Positions 1 to 6,151 of a stretch of 8,278 nucleotides of DNA are shown one piece after another. The notes beneath the pieces are model-generated. The model did no database searches. It worked only from the letters and a program-made list of their open reading frames with translations, and was not told where the DNA came from. How positions within the stretch are numbered: the first letter of the stretch is position 1; each line of letters opens with the position of its first letter. A program made the position numbers and the translations under genes. Source of the DNA: Microbacteriaceae bacterium UBA963 (GTDB lineage: Bacteria; Actinomycetota; Actinomycetes; Actinomycetales; Microbacteriaceae); contig DBCH01000099.1 of NCBI GenBank assembly GCA_002292955.1, forward strand, positions 1 through 8,278. Direction: 5' to 3'.

Positions 1-1
1 C

Positions 2-226
2 GAGCCGAAGAACCGTTTTCGTAAGGCCAAGGGAGCGGGATACAAGCGTTCCGAGGTCGATGCCTTTAGCGAGCGCGTGCTGGACTACCTGGCCACCGGC
101 GTGGGGCTGACCCTCCCCGACGTGCGACGCGTCACTTTTGCTGCCGCCCGAGGCGGTTACGACGAAGCGCAGGTGGACTATGCGCTTGACGTGCTGATTG
201 ACATCATGCTGGCCAAGGGCCACTAG
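2..226 (+). CDS. DivIVA-domain protein, C-terminal part (5' end outside window)
   Basis: An open frame enters from the left edge and ends at TAG 224-226, leaving 74 residues. It contains two DivIVA-like half motifs: GYKRSEVDAFSERVLDYL near the start and, about 35 residues on, VRRVTFAAARGGYDEAQVD followed by a helical tail. The Gly-Tyr-(Lys/Asp)-x-x-x-Val-Asp pattern is the hallmark of the short DivIVA domain that targets proteins to curved membrane at poles and septa. In Actinobacteria, small proteins with one or two such motifs are annotated as DivIVA domain-containing proteins. They are presumed to take part in cell growth or division, but their exact role is mostly unknown. I see no transmembrane segment or coiled coil in the visible part. 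The N-terminus, start codon and full length cannot be judged. Family assignment is fairly secure; function is inferred. Confidence 0.75.
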   Translation, partial: EPKNRFRKAKGAGYKRSEVDAFSERVLDYLATGVGLTLPDVRRVTFAAARGGYDEAQVDYALDVLIDIMLAKGH

Positions 227-232
227 AGGTTT

Positions 233-262
233 TTCACAATTAAAGGTATATCGGGGTAAACT
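233..262 (+). promoter_or_regulatory. Putative promoter of the transglycosylase-like gene, giving a leaderless mRNA
   Basis: The hexamer TTCACA at 233-238 matches the -35 consensus TTGACA at five of six bases. After an 18-base spacer, TAAACT at 257-262 fits the actinobacterial TAnnnT form of the -10. Transcription would start about 7-10 bases downstream, at roughly 269-272, which is the ATG at 272 itself. There is no Shine-Dalgarno before that ATG, so a leaderless transcript is the simplest reading. This rests on motif matching only. Confidence 0.45.
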
Positions 263-271
263 AATTCCCCG
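252..271. repeat. Inverted repeat CGGGG-N10-CCCCG across the -10 of the transglycosylase-like gene
   Basis: CGGGG at 252-256 is the exact reverse complement of CCCCG at 267-271, separated by ten AT-rich bases that contain the putative -10 TAAACT. The right arm ends one base before the ATG. It could be an operator that blocks the promoter. If transcription begins further upstream, it could instead be an RNA hairpin next to the start codon. The arms are short and chance cannot be excluded. Confidence 0.35.
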
Positions 272-922
272 ATGGGTAAACACGTCGCAGTAGATCACGG
301 TTCGCGCCTCGATGCGCGCACCGTTCGTCGTCGTGTTCGCGCCCAGCGGGCGGTCTTTCGGCGCGGCACCACGAAAACCACGCCGCCGCTGCTGATGGGC
401 ACGATGATTCTCACGCTTGCGCTGATCATGGTGACTGTTGTCGATCCGTACTCGGGTGCCGTGGCATCACCCTCGTTCCGGTTCACCTACGATTCGTGGG
501 TCGGACCCGTGCAGTCGCTGCGCGCCGGGTCCGGGGCCGTGGCGTCTGATCGCGACGACGTAGAAACGGTGGCTGGAATTCCCGGCCTCCTGGGTGTTCC
601 CGCAGCGGGCGTTCCCGATCCCGCGTCGGCGCAGGCCATCGGATATCGCCTGGTGGCAGACCGCGGTTGGGGTGTGCAGGAATTCGATTGCTTGGTTTTG
701 CTCTGGAACCGTGAGTCGAACTGGAATGTTTACGCCCTCAACCCCAGCAGTGGCGCCTACGGCATCCCCCAGTCGCTCCCGGCCGAGAAGATGGCCACCG
801 CAGGAGCCGATTGGCAGACCAACCCCGTCACGCAAATCACCTGGGGCCTGAACTACATCCAAGCCCGCTACGACACTCCCTGTGCTGCATGGGCGCACTC
901 CGAAGAGGTCAACTGGTACTAG
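272..922 (+). CDS. Membrane-anchored lytic-transglycosylase-like (SLT/lysozyme-fold) protein
   Basis: The 216-residue protein has a very basic N-terminus (about residues 1-36, rich in Arg), a single hydrophobic segment at about 40-58 (MGTMILTLALIMVTVV) that should be a signal anchor, a low-complexity linker to about 120, and a C-terminal SLT-like domain at about 121-216. The domain shows WNRESNWN with the presumed catalytic Glu148, the GAYGIPQSLP loop (162-170) and the ending AWAHSEEVNWY that is typical of actinobacterial secreted transglycosylase-like proteins. Cys140 and Cys204 flank the active-site region and may form a disulfide outside the cell. The family cleaves the MurNAc-GlcNAc bond of peptidoglycan, so the likely site is the outer face of the membrane or the wall. 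The ATG at 272 has no Shine-Dalgarno and probably heads a leaderless mRNA. Family assignment is strong; actual enzyme activity is inferred from the conserved Glu. Confidence 0.85.
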   Translation: MGKHVAVDHGSRLDARTVRRRVRAQRAVFRRGTTKTTPPLLMGTMILTLALIMVTVVDPYSGAVASPSFRFTYDSWVGPVQSLRAGSGAVASDRDDVETVAGIPGLLGVPAAGVPDPASAQAIGYRLVADRGWGVQEFDCLVLLWNRESNWNVYALNPSSGAYGIPQSLPAEKMATAGADWQTNPVTQITWGLNYIQARYDTPCAAWAHSEEVNWY

Positions 923-950
923 CTCGCCACATCCTTCCTCGTCCGGGCTT

Positions 951-956
951 TAGGCT
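951..956 (+). promoter_or_regulatory. Possible -10 element (TAGGCT) for the small zinc-site gene
   Basis: TAGGCT at 951-956 fits TAnnnT and lies seven bases before the ATG at 963, the right distance for transcription to begin at or near the start codon. I see no convincing -35 and no Shine-Dalgarno upstream of 963. If the element is real, the mRNA is leaderless. The motif is weak and common by chance. Confidence 0.25.
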
Positions 957-962
957 TGATGC

Positions 963-1253
963 ATGGCCCGTCGCAATCGCCCCTCGCGTCCCGAGGACGA
1001 CTACGAAGAGATTGACGCCGGACGTATCCTGGGTGGTTTTCGGCGCACCGAGGTGAAGCGTGGCCAGTCGTGGACCGTGCAACCCATCAGTGAAGCGCGT
1101 GCTGTGAAGGACTACACCTGTCCCGGGTGTCACAACGTGATCACCGAGGGAGTGGCCCATCTGGCGGTGTGGCGCAACGACGGCATCATGGGTGAAAGCG
1201 TCGACGTGGAAGCGCGCCGCCACTGGCACACGCACTGTTGGAGGATCGGGTGA
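963..1253 (+). CDS. Small basic protein with a putative zinc site (CxxC...HxHxHC), actinobacterial conserved
   Basis: The 96-residue protein starts MARRNRPSRP, then has an acidic patch (DDYEEID). Its core carries the cysteine pair YTCPGCHN (Cys53, Cys56) and the C-terminal cluster RHWHTHCW (His87, His89, His91, Cys92). Spacing and residue type suggest one bound zinc, as in a short zinc ribbon. I recognise the general form from Actinobacteria, where such proteins are conserved but uncharacterised and are sometimes labelled ATP/GTP-binding with little support; I see no Walker motif here. There is no signal peptide or membrane segment, so it is probably cytoplasmic. Its TGA overlaps the GTG of the next gene (GTGA, 1250-1253), so the hydrolase is probably translated by coupling. 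The conserved-looking MARRNRP start supports ATG 963. Existence of the gene is well supported; function is unknown. Confidence 0.8.
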   Translation: MARRNRPSRPEDDYEEIDAGRILGGFRRTEVKRGQSWTVQPISEARAVKDYTCPGCHNVITEGVAHLAVWRNDGIMGESVDVEARRHWHTHCWRIG

Positions 1254-1969
1254 CCGAAGAGATTCGCGGGTCGACCGTCTTGCCCGCTCTCCGCGAAGAC
1301 ATTACGCTGCACACGTCGGACGGGCTCACTCTCGTGGGGGAGTTGGCGTTACCCGCAGAGCGACCGCCCGTGGCAACCATGGTGTGTCTGCATCCGCTGC
1401 CCACGGCCGGGGGATTCATGGATTCCCACATCCTGCGCAAAGCGGCGTGGCGTTTGCCCGCGCTCGCGGACATTGCCGTGCTCAGGTTCAACACGCGGGG
1501 AACCCGTTCGCCGCGCGGCCAGAGTGAGGGCCAGTTCGACGGCGGTGTTGCCGAGCGGGCCGACGTGGCGGCAGCCATGGATTTTGTGGCCGCTCGAAAC
1601 CTCCCTCACCCGTGGCTGGTGGGGTGGTCCTTCGGCACCGAGCTCGCCCTCAAGTATGGCCGGGAACACCCCGTTGACGGCGCGATCCTGCTCGCTCCGC
1701 CGTTGCATCGGGCCACCGATGCCGAAGTGGCTGCGTGGGCCGGCGATGAACGTCGTCTCGTGGCCGTGATTCCCGAGCTCGACGACTTTCTGCGCCCGGC
1801 CGAGGCGCGCGAGCGATTTGCCTCTGTGCCTACCCTCGAATTCGTTGCGGTGGAGCAGGGCAAGCACCTGTGGGTGGGGGAAAACCAGACGCGTCGTGTG
1901 CTCACAGAAATTGTTGAGCGACTCAACCCGTCGTCACTGCCCCTTCCCGAAACATGGGACGGCGCTTAG
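1250..1969 (+). CDS. Alpha/beta hydrolase (COG2945-like)
   Basis: I place the start at GTG 1250 because GGAGG (1240-1244) lies five bases upstream and the start overlaps the previous stop as GTGA. An in-frame TTG at 1238 would precede that ribosome site. This gives 239 residues. Numbered from the GTG, the protein shows the oxyanion-region motif HPLPTAGG from His48, the RFNTRG turn, the nucleophile elbow GWSFGT with Ser127, an acidic residue at IPELDDF (Asp178 or Asp179) and the final catalytic His206 in GKHLWVG. The full triad is therefore present. The HPLP and RFNTRG...G(Q)FDGG pattern resembles the small-serine-hydrolase group COG2945, often drawn as dienelactone-hydrolase-like enzymes. No signal peptide is visible, so it is likely cytosolic. 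Substrate is unknown. Operon partner: the small zinc-site protein just upstream. Confidence 0.85.
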   Translation: MTEEIRGSTVLPALREDITLHTSDGLTLVGELALPAERPPVATMVCLHPLPTAGGFMDSHILRKAAWRLPALADIAVLRFNTRGTRSPRGQSEGQFDGGVAERADVAAAMDFVAARNLPHPWLVGWSFGTELALKYGREHPVDGAILLAPPLHRATDAEVAAWAGDERRLVAVIPELDDFLRPAEARERFASVPTLEFVAVEQGKHLWVGENQTRRVLTEIVERLNPSSLPLPETWDGA

Positions 1970-1975
1970 GCCACT

Positions 1976-1997
1976 CGCGTGCGCGTGAGGGCACGCG
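1976..1997. terminator. Hairpin between convergent genes, possible bidirectional terminator
   Basis: CGCGTGC (1976-1982) pairs perfectly with GCACGCG (1991-1997) around an eight-base loop. The 37-base gap it occupies separates the stops of the hydrolase (+) and the transporter (-). Position and symmetry suit a shared terminator, but there is no T-tract on either side, so it would not be a classical intrinsic terminator. Confidence 0.35.
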
Positions 1998-2006
1998 GAA
2001 GAGTCG

Positions 2007-3056
2007 TTAGAGCTTCTCCTGCCGGGGCAGTAAGACTTCCTTGACAATGATGATGATGGATGCCGCCACCGGAATGGCCACCAGGGCACCCAAGATACCG
2101 AGGAGCGAACCACCGGCAATGGCGGCAATCACCACGATTGACCCGGGTACGCTCACCGCTTTGTTCATGATGCGCGGGCTGATCACGTAGGCCTCCACCT
2201 GCATGTAGATCAGGTAGTAGATGATCGCGATCAGAGCAACCGTGCCGTCCGTGAGGACAAACTGCGAGAGCACGATGATGGCCGAACCCGAGATGGTGCC
2301 CACGAGGGGAATGAGCGAAAACACGAAGGCGATAAAGGCGAACACAATCGGGGCCCGCCCGCCGATAATTGTGAGCAACAGGAACGTCAGCACACCGTTG
2401 ACGAGGCCGAGCGTGATCTGACCAATAACGTACCTTCCCACTCCGTCGGTGATTTGGCCACTCAATTGAATGAACTTGTCACGTTTCGTGGCGGGAATCA
2501 TCTTGTAGGTGAACGACTTGATGGAGTTGAGAGCCGCCGTGAAGTACAGCGTGAGGATAATCACGATGATTGCGCCAAAGAATCCGTTCACTAGGCTCAC
2601 GCCCACAGCCAAGGCACCGCCGGCAAGGCCAGAGATGTTGGCGGGATCCTTGAGCCACGCGGCCGCCTCAGTGAGGAGGGCGTTCACATCAACCCATCCG
2701 CCCAGCTGCGCGTTGAGAGCGTCGATCCAGACTTTGTCGGAAAGGTTGGTGATGATGTTGGGAAGTGTCTTGATGAACATCCCCACCTGTTCTGAGATCA
2801 GGGGGATGATGGTGAGGATCAGCGTGGCCACCGCGGCCAACACGACCACAACGACGACGAGGATGGCCGCCCAGCGGGGAAGTTTGCGTTTTTCGAGCCA
2901 CGACACCAGGGGGTCGAGACCGAGAGAGAGAAACAGCGCGGCTCCCACATAGGTCAGAACCGTCGCGAGCGATGTTATCGACGTGATGAGAAGTAGGCCG
3001 AGACCCACACCGAGAGTGCCGACAAGGCCGACACGAAATGAATTCTGAATGCGCAT
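2007..3056 (-). CDS. AI-2E family (PerM/UPF0118) membrane transporter
   Basis: The 349-residue protein is strongly hydrophobic, with membrane segments at about 10-27, 30-46, 62-85, 152-175, 211-231, 234-262, 266-284 and 305-337. It has the long soluble or amphipathic insert at about 86-150 that is characteristic of the family. The signature region near the end, GGSLLGILGALVAIPVAA (315-332), is the most recognisable motif of AI-2E/PerM proteins. Length fits the family (about 330-400 residues). Members are membrane proteins named after the AI-2 exporter TqsA, but substrates differ and are mostly unknown; some relatives act as sodium/proton antiporters. The ATG at 3056 has a good ribosome site, GGGGAGG (complement of 3062-3068), five bases away. 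The gene begins 31 bases after the stop of the coiled-coil gene and is probably cotranscribed with it. Family is secure; substrate is not known. Confidence 0.9.
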   Translation of the reverse strand: MRIQNSFRVGLVGTLGVGLGLLLITSITSLATVLTYVGAALFLSLGLDPLVSWLEKRKLPRWAAILVVVVVVLAAVATLILTIIPLISEQVGMFIKTLPNIITNLSDKVWIDALNAQLGGWVDVNALLTEAAAWLKDPANISGLAGGALAVGVSLVNGFFGAIIVIILTLYFTAALNSIKSFTYKMIPATKRDKFIQLSGQITDGVGRYVIGQITLGLVNGVLTFLLLTIIGGRAPIVFAFIAFVFSLIPLVGTISGSAIIVLSQFVLTDGTVALIAIIYYLIYMQVEAYVISPRIMNKAVSVPGSIVVIAAIAGGSLLGILGALVAIPVAASIIIIVKEVLLPRQEKL

Positions 3057-3087
3057 GGTTGCCTCCCCGGCTACTCTTGCGCTCAGC

Positions 3088-4194
3088 CTAAGTCTGCGTG
3101 TTGGCTGCGTCCTTCTTTTGCTCGCGCGTGGCGATATTTTCTGCTTCCGCGTTCATCTTGACCACGAAGCTGTTACTTGCCTCGCGCTGCGCGATCAACT
3201 GGCTCGCGCGCTCTTCGGCGTCGGCGAGAATACTTGCGGCTCGAGTTTCCGCGCTGTCCACCACCCGAACGGCCTCGTCCCGGGCGTTTGCGACCAGCGA
3301 CTCAACCTGCGCACTCGCGTCGGCAACGATGTCAATCGCCTCGCGCTCCGCGCGCTCCATGATCGCCAGCGACGTGAGTTCCGCTTCGCGAATGCTGGCC
3401 CGAAGCGTCTTCAACTTAGATTCGGCTTCATCCAAATACTTTTGCGTTGCCATAACGGCTTCGTTGTGCCTCAGGGTGTAGGCTTTTTCGGCTTCCTCGC
3501 GAGCCACTGCCGTCTCTGCTTCGAGCTTGAGGATACCAGCCAATTCGCGCCCCAGTTGTGCGACCCGCCCTGCGGTAATGTCGGTGGCGAATCGGAGTTT
3601 GAACTCTGCCACGCCCCGCGCGGCTTCGGCAATAATGAGCTCGGATTCGTTTCGCGCGCTGGCCTTGAGGCGTGCCGCCTCTGTTGCCGTTGCCCCGCGA
3701 ACCTCACCACTGATGCGTTCGGCCTCCTCGACGAGACGATGCGCCCGACGGCGGGCATCGTCAACGATGCGTTCTGCGGAGCTCTTGGCCCCCGAGATGA
3801 GAACATGTGCTTCGGAGAGAGCCACAGATCGTTCGTTGGCAACACGGGCATTGAGGTCGGCCTCAACTCGCTCGCGGTCGCGGGCCGAGACGTGTTGCAT
3901 GCGCTCACCCTCGGCGGTGGCGCGGTTCACAATCTCGGCAGCCTCTTTTTCTGCCTCGCGCAAGAGGCGGTGGAGACGGGTGTTGAGTGTCGCGGCGGTG
4001 GGCTTGGATGTGTGCTCGGCATCGTGGCGAAGTTCGGCGACCGCGTTTTCGAGATCGCGCATGCGTTCGGCCTGCTCATCAAAGAGCGCCTTAGACGTCA
4101 TGAGTTCACGACGGAGCTTGGCAATAACCCGGTCAACGGTGGCTCGGTCGTATCCACGAACGGAGCGGGGTATCTCTTCGGTATCGTTCGGCAC
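3088..4194 (-). CDS. DivIVA-headed coiled-coil protein with hendecad (11-residue) repeats, FilP/Scy-like in form
   Basis: The 368-residue protein opens with a DivIVA-type head, IPRSVRGYDRATVDRVIAKL (8-27), then a coiled coil to about residue 60 and a short break with a proline (K64-P65). After that, helix runs to near the C-terminus. Residues 77-197 form eleven consecutive 11-residue units, most with a hydrophobic pair at positions 1-2 and many with Ala at position 5 (for example IVDDARRRAHR at 143). A second run of about seven units covers 267-343 in a different phase. The sequence is rich in Ala, Glu and Arg, and there is no membrane segment. Such architecture matches actinobacterial polar-growth scaffolds and intermediate-filament-like proteins (DivIVA/Wag31, FilP, Scy); the exact orthologue is uncertain. 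The start is GTG 4194, with AAAGGA (about 4200-4205) five bases upstream. It probably forms a - strand operon with the AI-2E transporter. Confidence 0.82.
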   Translation of the reverse strand: MPNDTEEIPRSVRGYDRATVDRVIAKLRRELMTSKALFDEQAERMRDLENAVAELRHDAEHTSKPTAATLNTRLHRLLREAEKEAAEIVNRATAEGERMQHVSARDRERVEADLNARVANERSVALSEAHVLISGAKSSAERIVDDARRRAHRLVEEAERISGEVRGATATEAARLKASARNESELIIAEAARGVAEFKLRFATDITAGRVAQLGRELAGILKLEAETAVAREEAEKAYTLRHNEAVMATQKYLDEAESKLKTLRASIREAELTSLAIMERAEREAIDIVADASAQVESLVANARDEAVRVVDSAETRAASILADAEERASQLIAQREASNSFVVKMNAEAENIATREQKKDAANTQT

Positions 4195-4210
4195 GTTAGT
4201 CCTTTGTTCG

Positions 4211-4225
4211 CGGCAAGCTTTGCCG
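4211..4225. repeat. Perfect 6-bp inverted repeat (CGGCAA-GCT-TTGCCG) in the leader of the coiled-coil gene
   Basis: CGGCAA (4211-4216) and TTGCCG (4220-4225) are exact reverse complements separated by three bases. The site lies 17-31 bases upstream of the GTG at 4194, just beyond its ribosome site and just downstream of a possible -10 on the - strand (TAAGAT). It could be an operator near the transcription start or a small RNA hairpin in the leader. Direct evidence is only the symmetry. Confidence 0.4.
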
Positions 4226-4232
4226 GAATGTC

Positions 4233-4238
4233 ATCTTA
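4233..4238 (-). promoter_or_regulatory. Possible -10 (TAAGAT) for the coiled-coil/transporter operon
   Basis: Read on the - strand, 4238-4233 is TAAGAT, a TAnnnT-type -10 with four of six consensus bases. It would start transcription near 4226 and give a leader of about 30 bases that includes the inverted repeat at 4211-4225 and the ribosome site. No good -35 is visible at the expected distance. For the + strand gene in the same 139-base divergent region (4195-4333) I found only TATCTT at 4284-4289, with no -35, which I do not annotate as a promoter. Confidence 0.2.
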
Positions 4239-4333
4239 TCGAGGCAACCTGAACGCACGGAGCGTCCTCCCAGCCGAGTCCGGTATCTTGGAAGGAATTC
4301 TTGTTGGTTTGAGACCGTAGACGATATCCGGAT

Positions 4334-6151
4334 GTGCACGAGCATCATTCGTGGAAAGTGACGAAAAACAATATGGGTCGATTTATCGCCGCCTTCGTGG
4401 TGTTCGCAATCGCCCTCGTCTTTTTGGGAACGGGAATTGCGTTCAAGGTGTTTTCCGGCCCCCGGAGCATTACAGAAAGTGTGACGCTGGCCGGAACGGC
4501 ACAGTACGCGGTGGTCGATTCTTCGGTACTGAGCGTTCGACCGGGCGTTCAGAACGTCATTCTCTCGGGCGGAACGACAAATGAGGTGGGTTACGGTCGC
4601 ACCATTGACGTGCTGAGTTGGATTGGCGAATCTCCCTACCTCAACGTGACGCGAGGGTCGACGGGAACCATTTCGTCTCGGCTCGTCACTCCCGACGTAA
4701 CCGAGGGTGCCACAGTCCCGACCATCGTGAATCCGGCCGGTTCCGACATGTGGCTGGAACACAGTTCCGGCGAGGCGGCAGCCACACTGTCCATGAATCT
4801 TCCCCCAGAGATGTCGGTCATCCTGTCGTCTGACGGCGTGGAGCCCGTTTCGCCCAGGGTCGCTTTTGTCTGGCCGCTGGCGCCACCCACGTTTCTCTGG
4901 ATGCAGGACGACCAGTTGTTGTTTCTCGGGGGTGGCATCACCCTGGTAGGTGTCGCGATCTATCTCTGGGCCTTGTCGCACTATCGGGCAAAGCAGGGGC
5001 CGCGTCGTAAAACTCCCAAACCCCCCAAACCACGAAAAATCACACACTCGCCGCACCGTGGCATCAGTGCGGAGCGCACCCGTGGTCGCCGGGCCGGCCC
5101 CCGCCGCCGTGCCCTCATTGCTGTGCCACTCACCGCCGCCCTCACCCTGGGTCTGGCGTCGTGTGCGTCTCCGTTCCCCAACGCCGGTGCTCCGTCGACA
5201 CCCACCCCCACGTCCACGAGCGCAAATCCCGGCGGTGTAGAACTGCCACCGGTGGCCGTCACGGAGGCACAAATGCGTGTCATCATGAGCAAGCTTTCGG
5301 AGGTGGCCACCTCCGCTGACACAAACCTCGATGCCAATGTGGCCAGTGCACGATTTGCCGGAGCCGCGCTTAATGCGCGCAGCGCAAACTATTCGATTCG
5401 ACTGGGTGACCCCGCGTTGGCGGCCATGCCCGCTATCCCCGACACCGTGCCGTCGCTCTTTTTGCCCGAGTCGTCAAACAGCTGGCCCCGGAGTTTGTTC
5501 GCGGTGTTCCAACCGGCCGCCAAAAGTGCGAAAGGTGGCGAAGACGACAAGACCCCCACGATCGCGCTCATCCTGCAGCAGACCTCGCCGCGGGAGAACT
5601 ACAAGGTGATTTACCAGACGAACCTGCAGGCGAATGAGACTGTTCCCGAGGTGGCTGCGGCTGACGTGGGAACCGTTGCTGTGCCGGCAGATTCCAAGCT
5701 GCTGCTCTTACCTCCGGATCGTGTTGCGGCCGCATACGCAGACGTTCTCGCCTTAGGCGAACAGAGTAGCTTTTACGGGATTTTTCAATCCAACGGCGAT
5801 TTGCTGCGATCCGCTCTTCAGGCCGAGCGCGCCCAACAAAATGCAGAAAATGTTGTGATCTCGTACACCAACGTTGCCGGCACCGGACCGGTCGTCGCTC
5901 TGGCCACGACAACGGCGGGTGCCCTCGTGTCGGTGAGCGTGGATGAGATCGTGCGATTCGAACCGCAGGGCGGTCGCAATTTGAAACTCACGGGTGCGCT
6001 TAAAGCGCTGGCGGGCACCGAACTAGCGCCGAAGCCGATCAACGCGACGTACCAGTTTCAACTGCTATTTTTCGTTCCGGCAATCGGCTCGACAGAGAAA
6101 ATTTCGCTCGTCGGCTACTCAGAAAACCTCACGAGGGTGGCGATGGAATGA
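4334..6151 (+). CDS. Large envelope protein: two-TM N-terminal part plus C-terminal lipoprotein-like part
   Basis: The 605-residue protein has no recognised catalytic motif. Numbered from GTG 4334, it has membrane segment 1 at about 16-38, an extracytoplasmic Thr/Ser/Val-rich domain at about 40-190, segment 2 at about 195-214, a very basic Pro/Lys/Arg linker at 215-259, and segment 3 at about 259-276. Segment 3 ends in the lipobox LASC with Cys277. A Pro/Thr/Ser spacer (281-304) and a soluble domain (about 305-605) follow. The positive-inside rule puts both large domains outside and the basic linker in the cytoplasm. The second half alone (basic stretch, hydrophobic run, LASC, flexible spacer) is a textbook lipoprotein precursor, so the gene looks like a fusion. 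The start is uncertain: GTG 4334, GTG 4358 and ATG 4373 are in frame and none has a clear ribosome site; ATG 4373 leaves a short lead into segment 1. Its stop overlaps the next ATG (ATGA). Its role is unknown; context suggests an envelope function. Confidence 0.82.
   Translation: MHEHHSWKVTKNNMGRFIAAFVVFAIALVFLGTGIAFKVFSGPRSITESVTLAGTAQYAVVDSSVLSVRPGVQNVILSGGTTNEVGYGRTIDVLSWIGESPYLNVTRGSTGTISSRLVTPDVTEGATVPTIVNPAGSDMWLEHSSGEAAATLSMNLPPEMSVILSSDGVEPVSPRVAFVWPLAPPTFLWMQDDQLLFLGGGITLVGVAIYLWALSHYRAKQGPRRKTPKPPKPRKITHSPHRGISAERTRGRRAGPRRRALIAVPLTAALTLGLASCASPFPNAGAPSTPTPTSTSANPGGVELPPVAVTEAQMRVIMSKLSEVATSADTNLDANVASARFAGAALNARSANYSIRLGDPALAAMPAIPDTVPSLFLPESSNSWPRSLFAVFQPAAKSAKGGEDDKTPTIALILQQTSPRENYKVIYQTNLQANETVPEVAAADVGTVAVPADSKLLLLPPDRVAAAYADVLALGEQSSFYGIFQSNGDLLRSALQAERAQQNAENVVISYTNVAGTGPVVALATTTAGALVSVSVDEIVRFEPQGGRNLKLTGALKALAGTELAPKPINATYQFQLLFFVPAIGSTEKISLVGYSENLTRVAME

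Noticed and set aside
210..234. Terminator after the left-edge DivIVA-domain gene (TGGCC-AAG-GGCCA, then TTTTT)
   Set aside because: The stem is only five base pairs, lies largely inside the coding region, and the T-run begins seven bases after it.
1238..1249. TTG 1238 as the start of the hydrolase
   Set aside because: The GGAGG at 1240-1244 would lie inside the coding region. GTG 1250 has correct spacing and the common GTGA overlap with the previous stop.
4284..4289. TATCTT as a -10 for the envelope-protein operon
   Set aside because: There is no -35-like hexamer at a usable distance, and a single TAnnnT match in a 139-base region is expected by chance.
3049..4320. A 423-residue open frame on the + strand covering the coiled-coil gene
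   Set aside because: The - strand product has a DivIVA head, regular 11-residue repeats and a good ribosome site. The + strand translation is Cys-rich, without motifs, and is best explained as the antisense of Ala/Glu/Arg-rich GC codons.
4373..4375. ATG 4373 as the definite start of the envelope protein
   Set aside because: It gives a reasonable short N-terminus before membrane segment 1 but has no ribosome site. I kept the longest frame from GTG 4334 and noted the uncertainty.
4196..5272. A 358-residue open frame on the - strand opposite the envelope-protein gene
   Set aside because: Its translation has no recognisable domain and is rich in Arg, Gly and His. The + strand has membrane segments, a lipobox and a stop overlap with the next gene.
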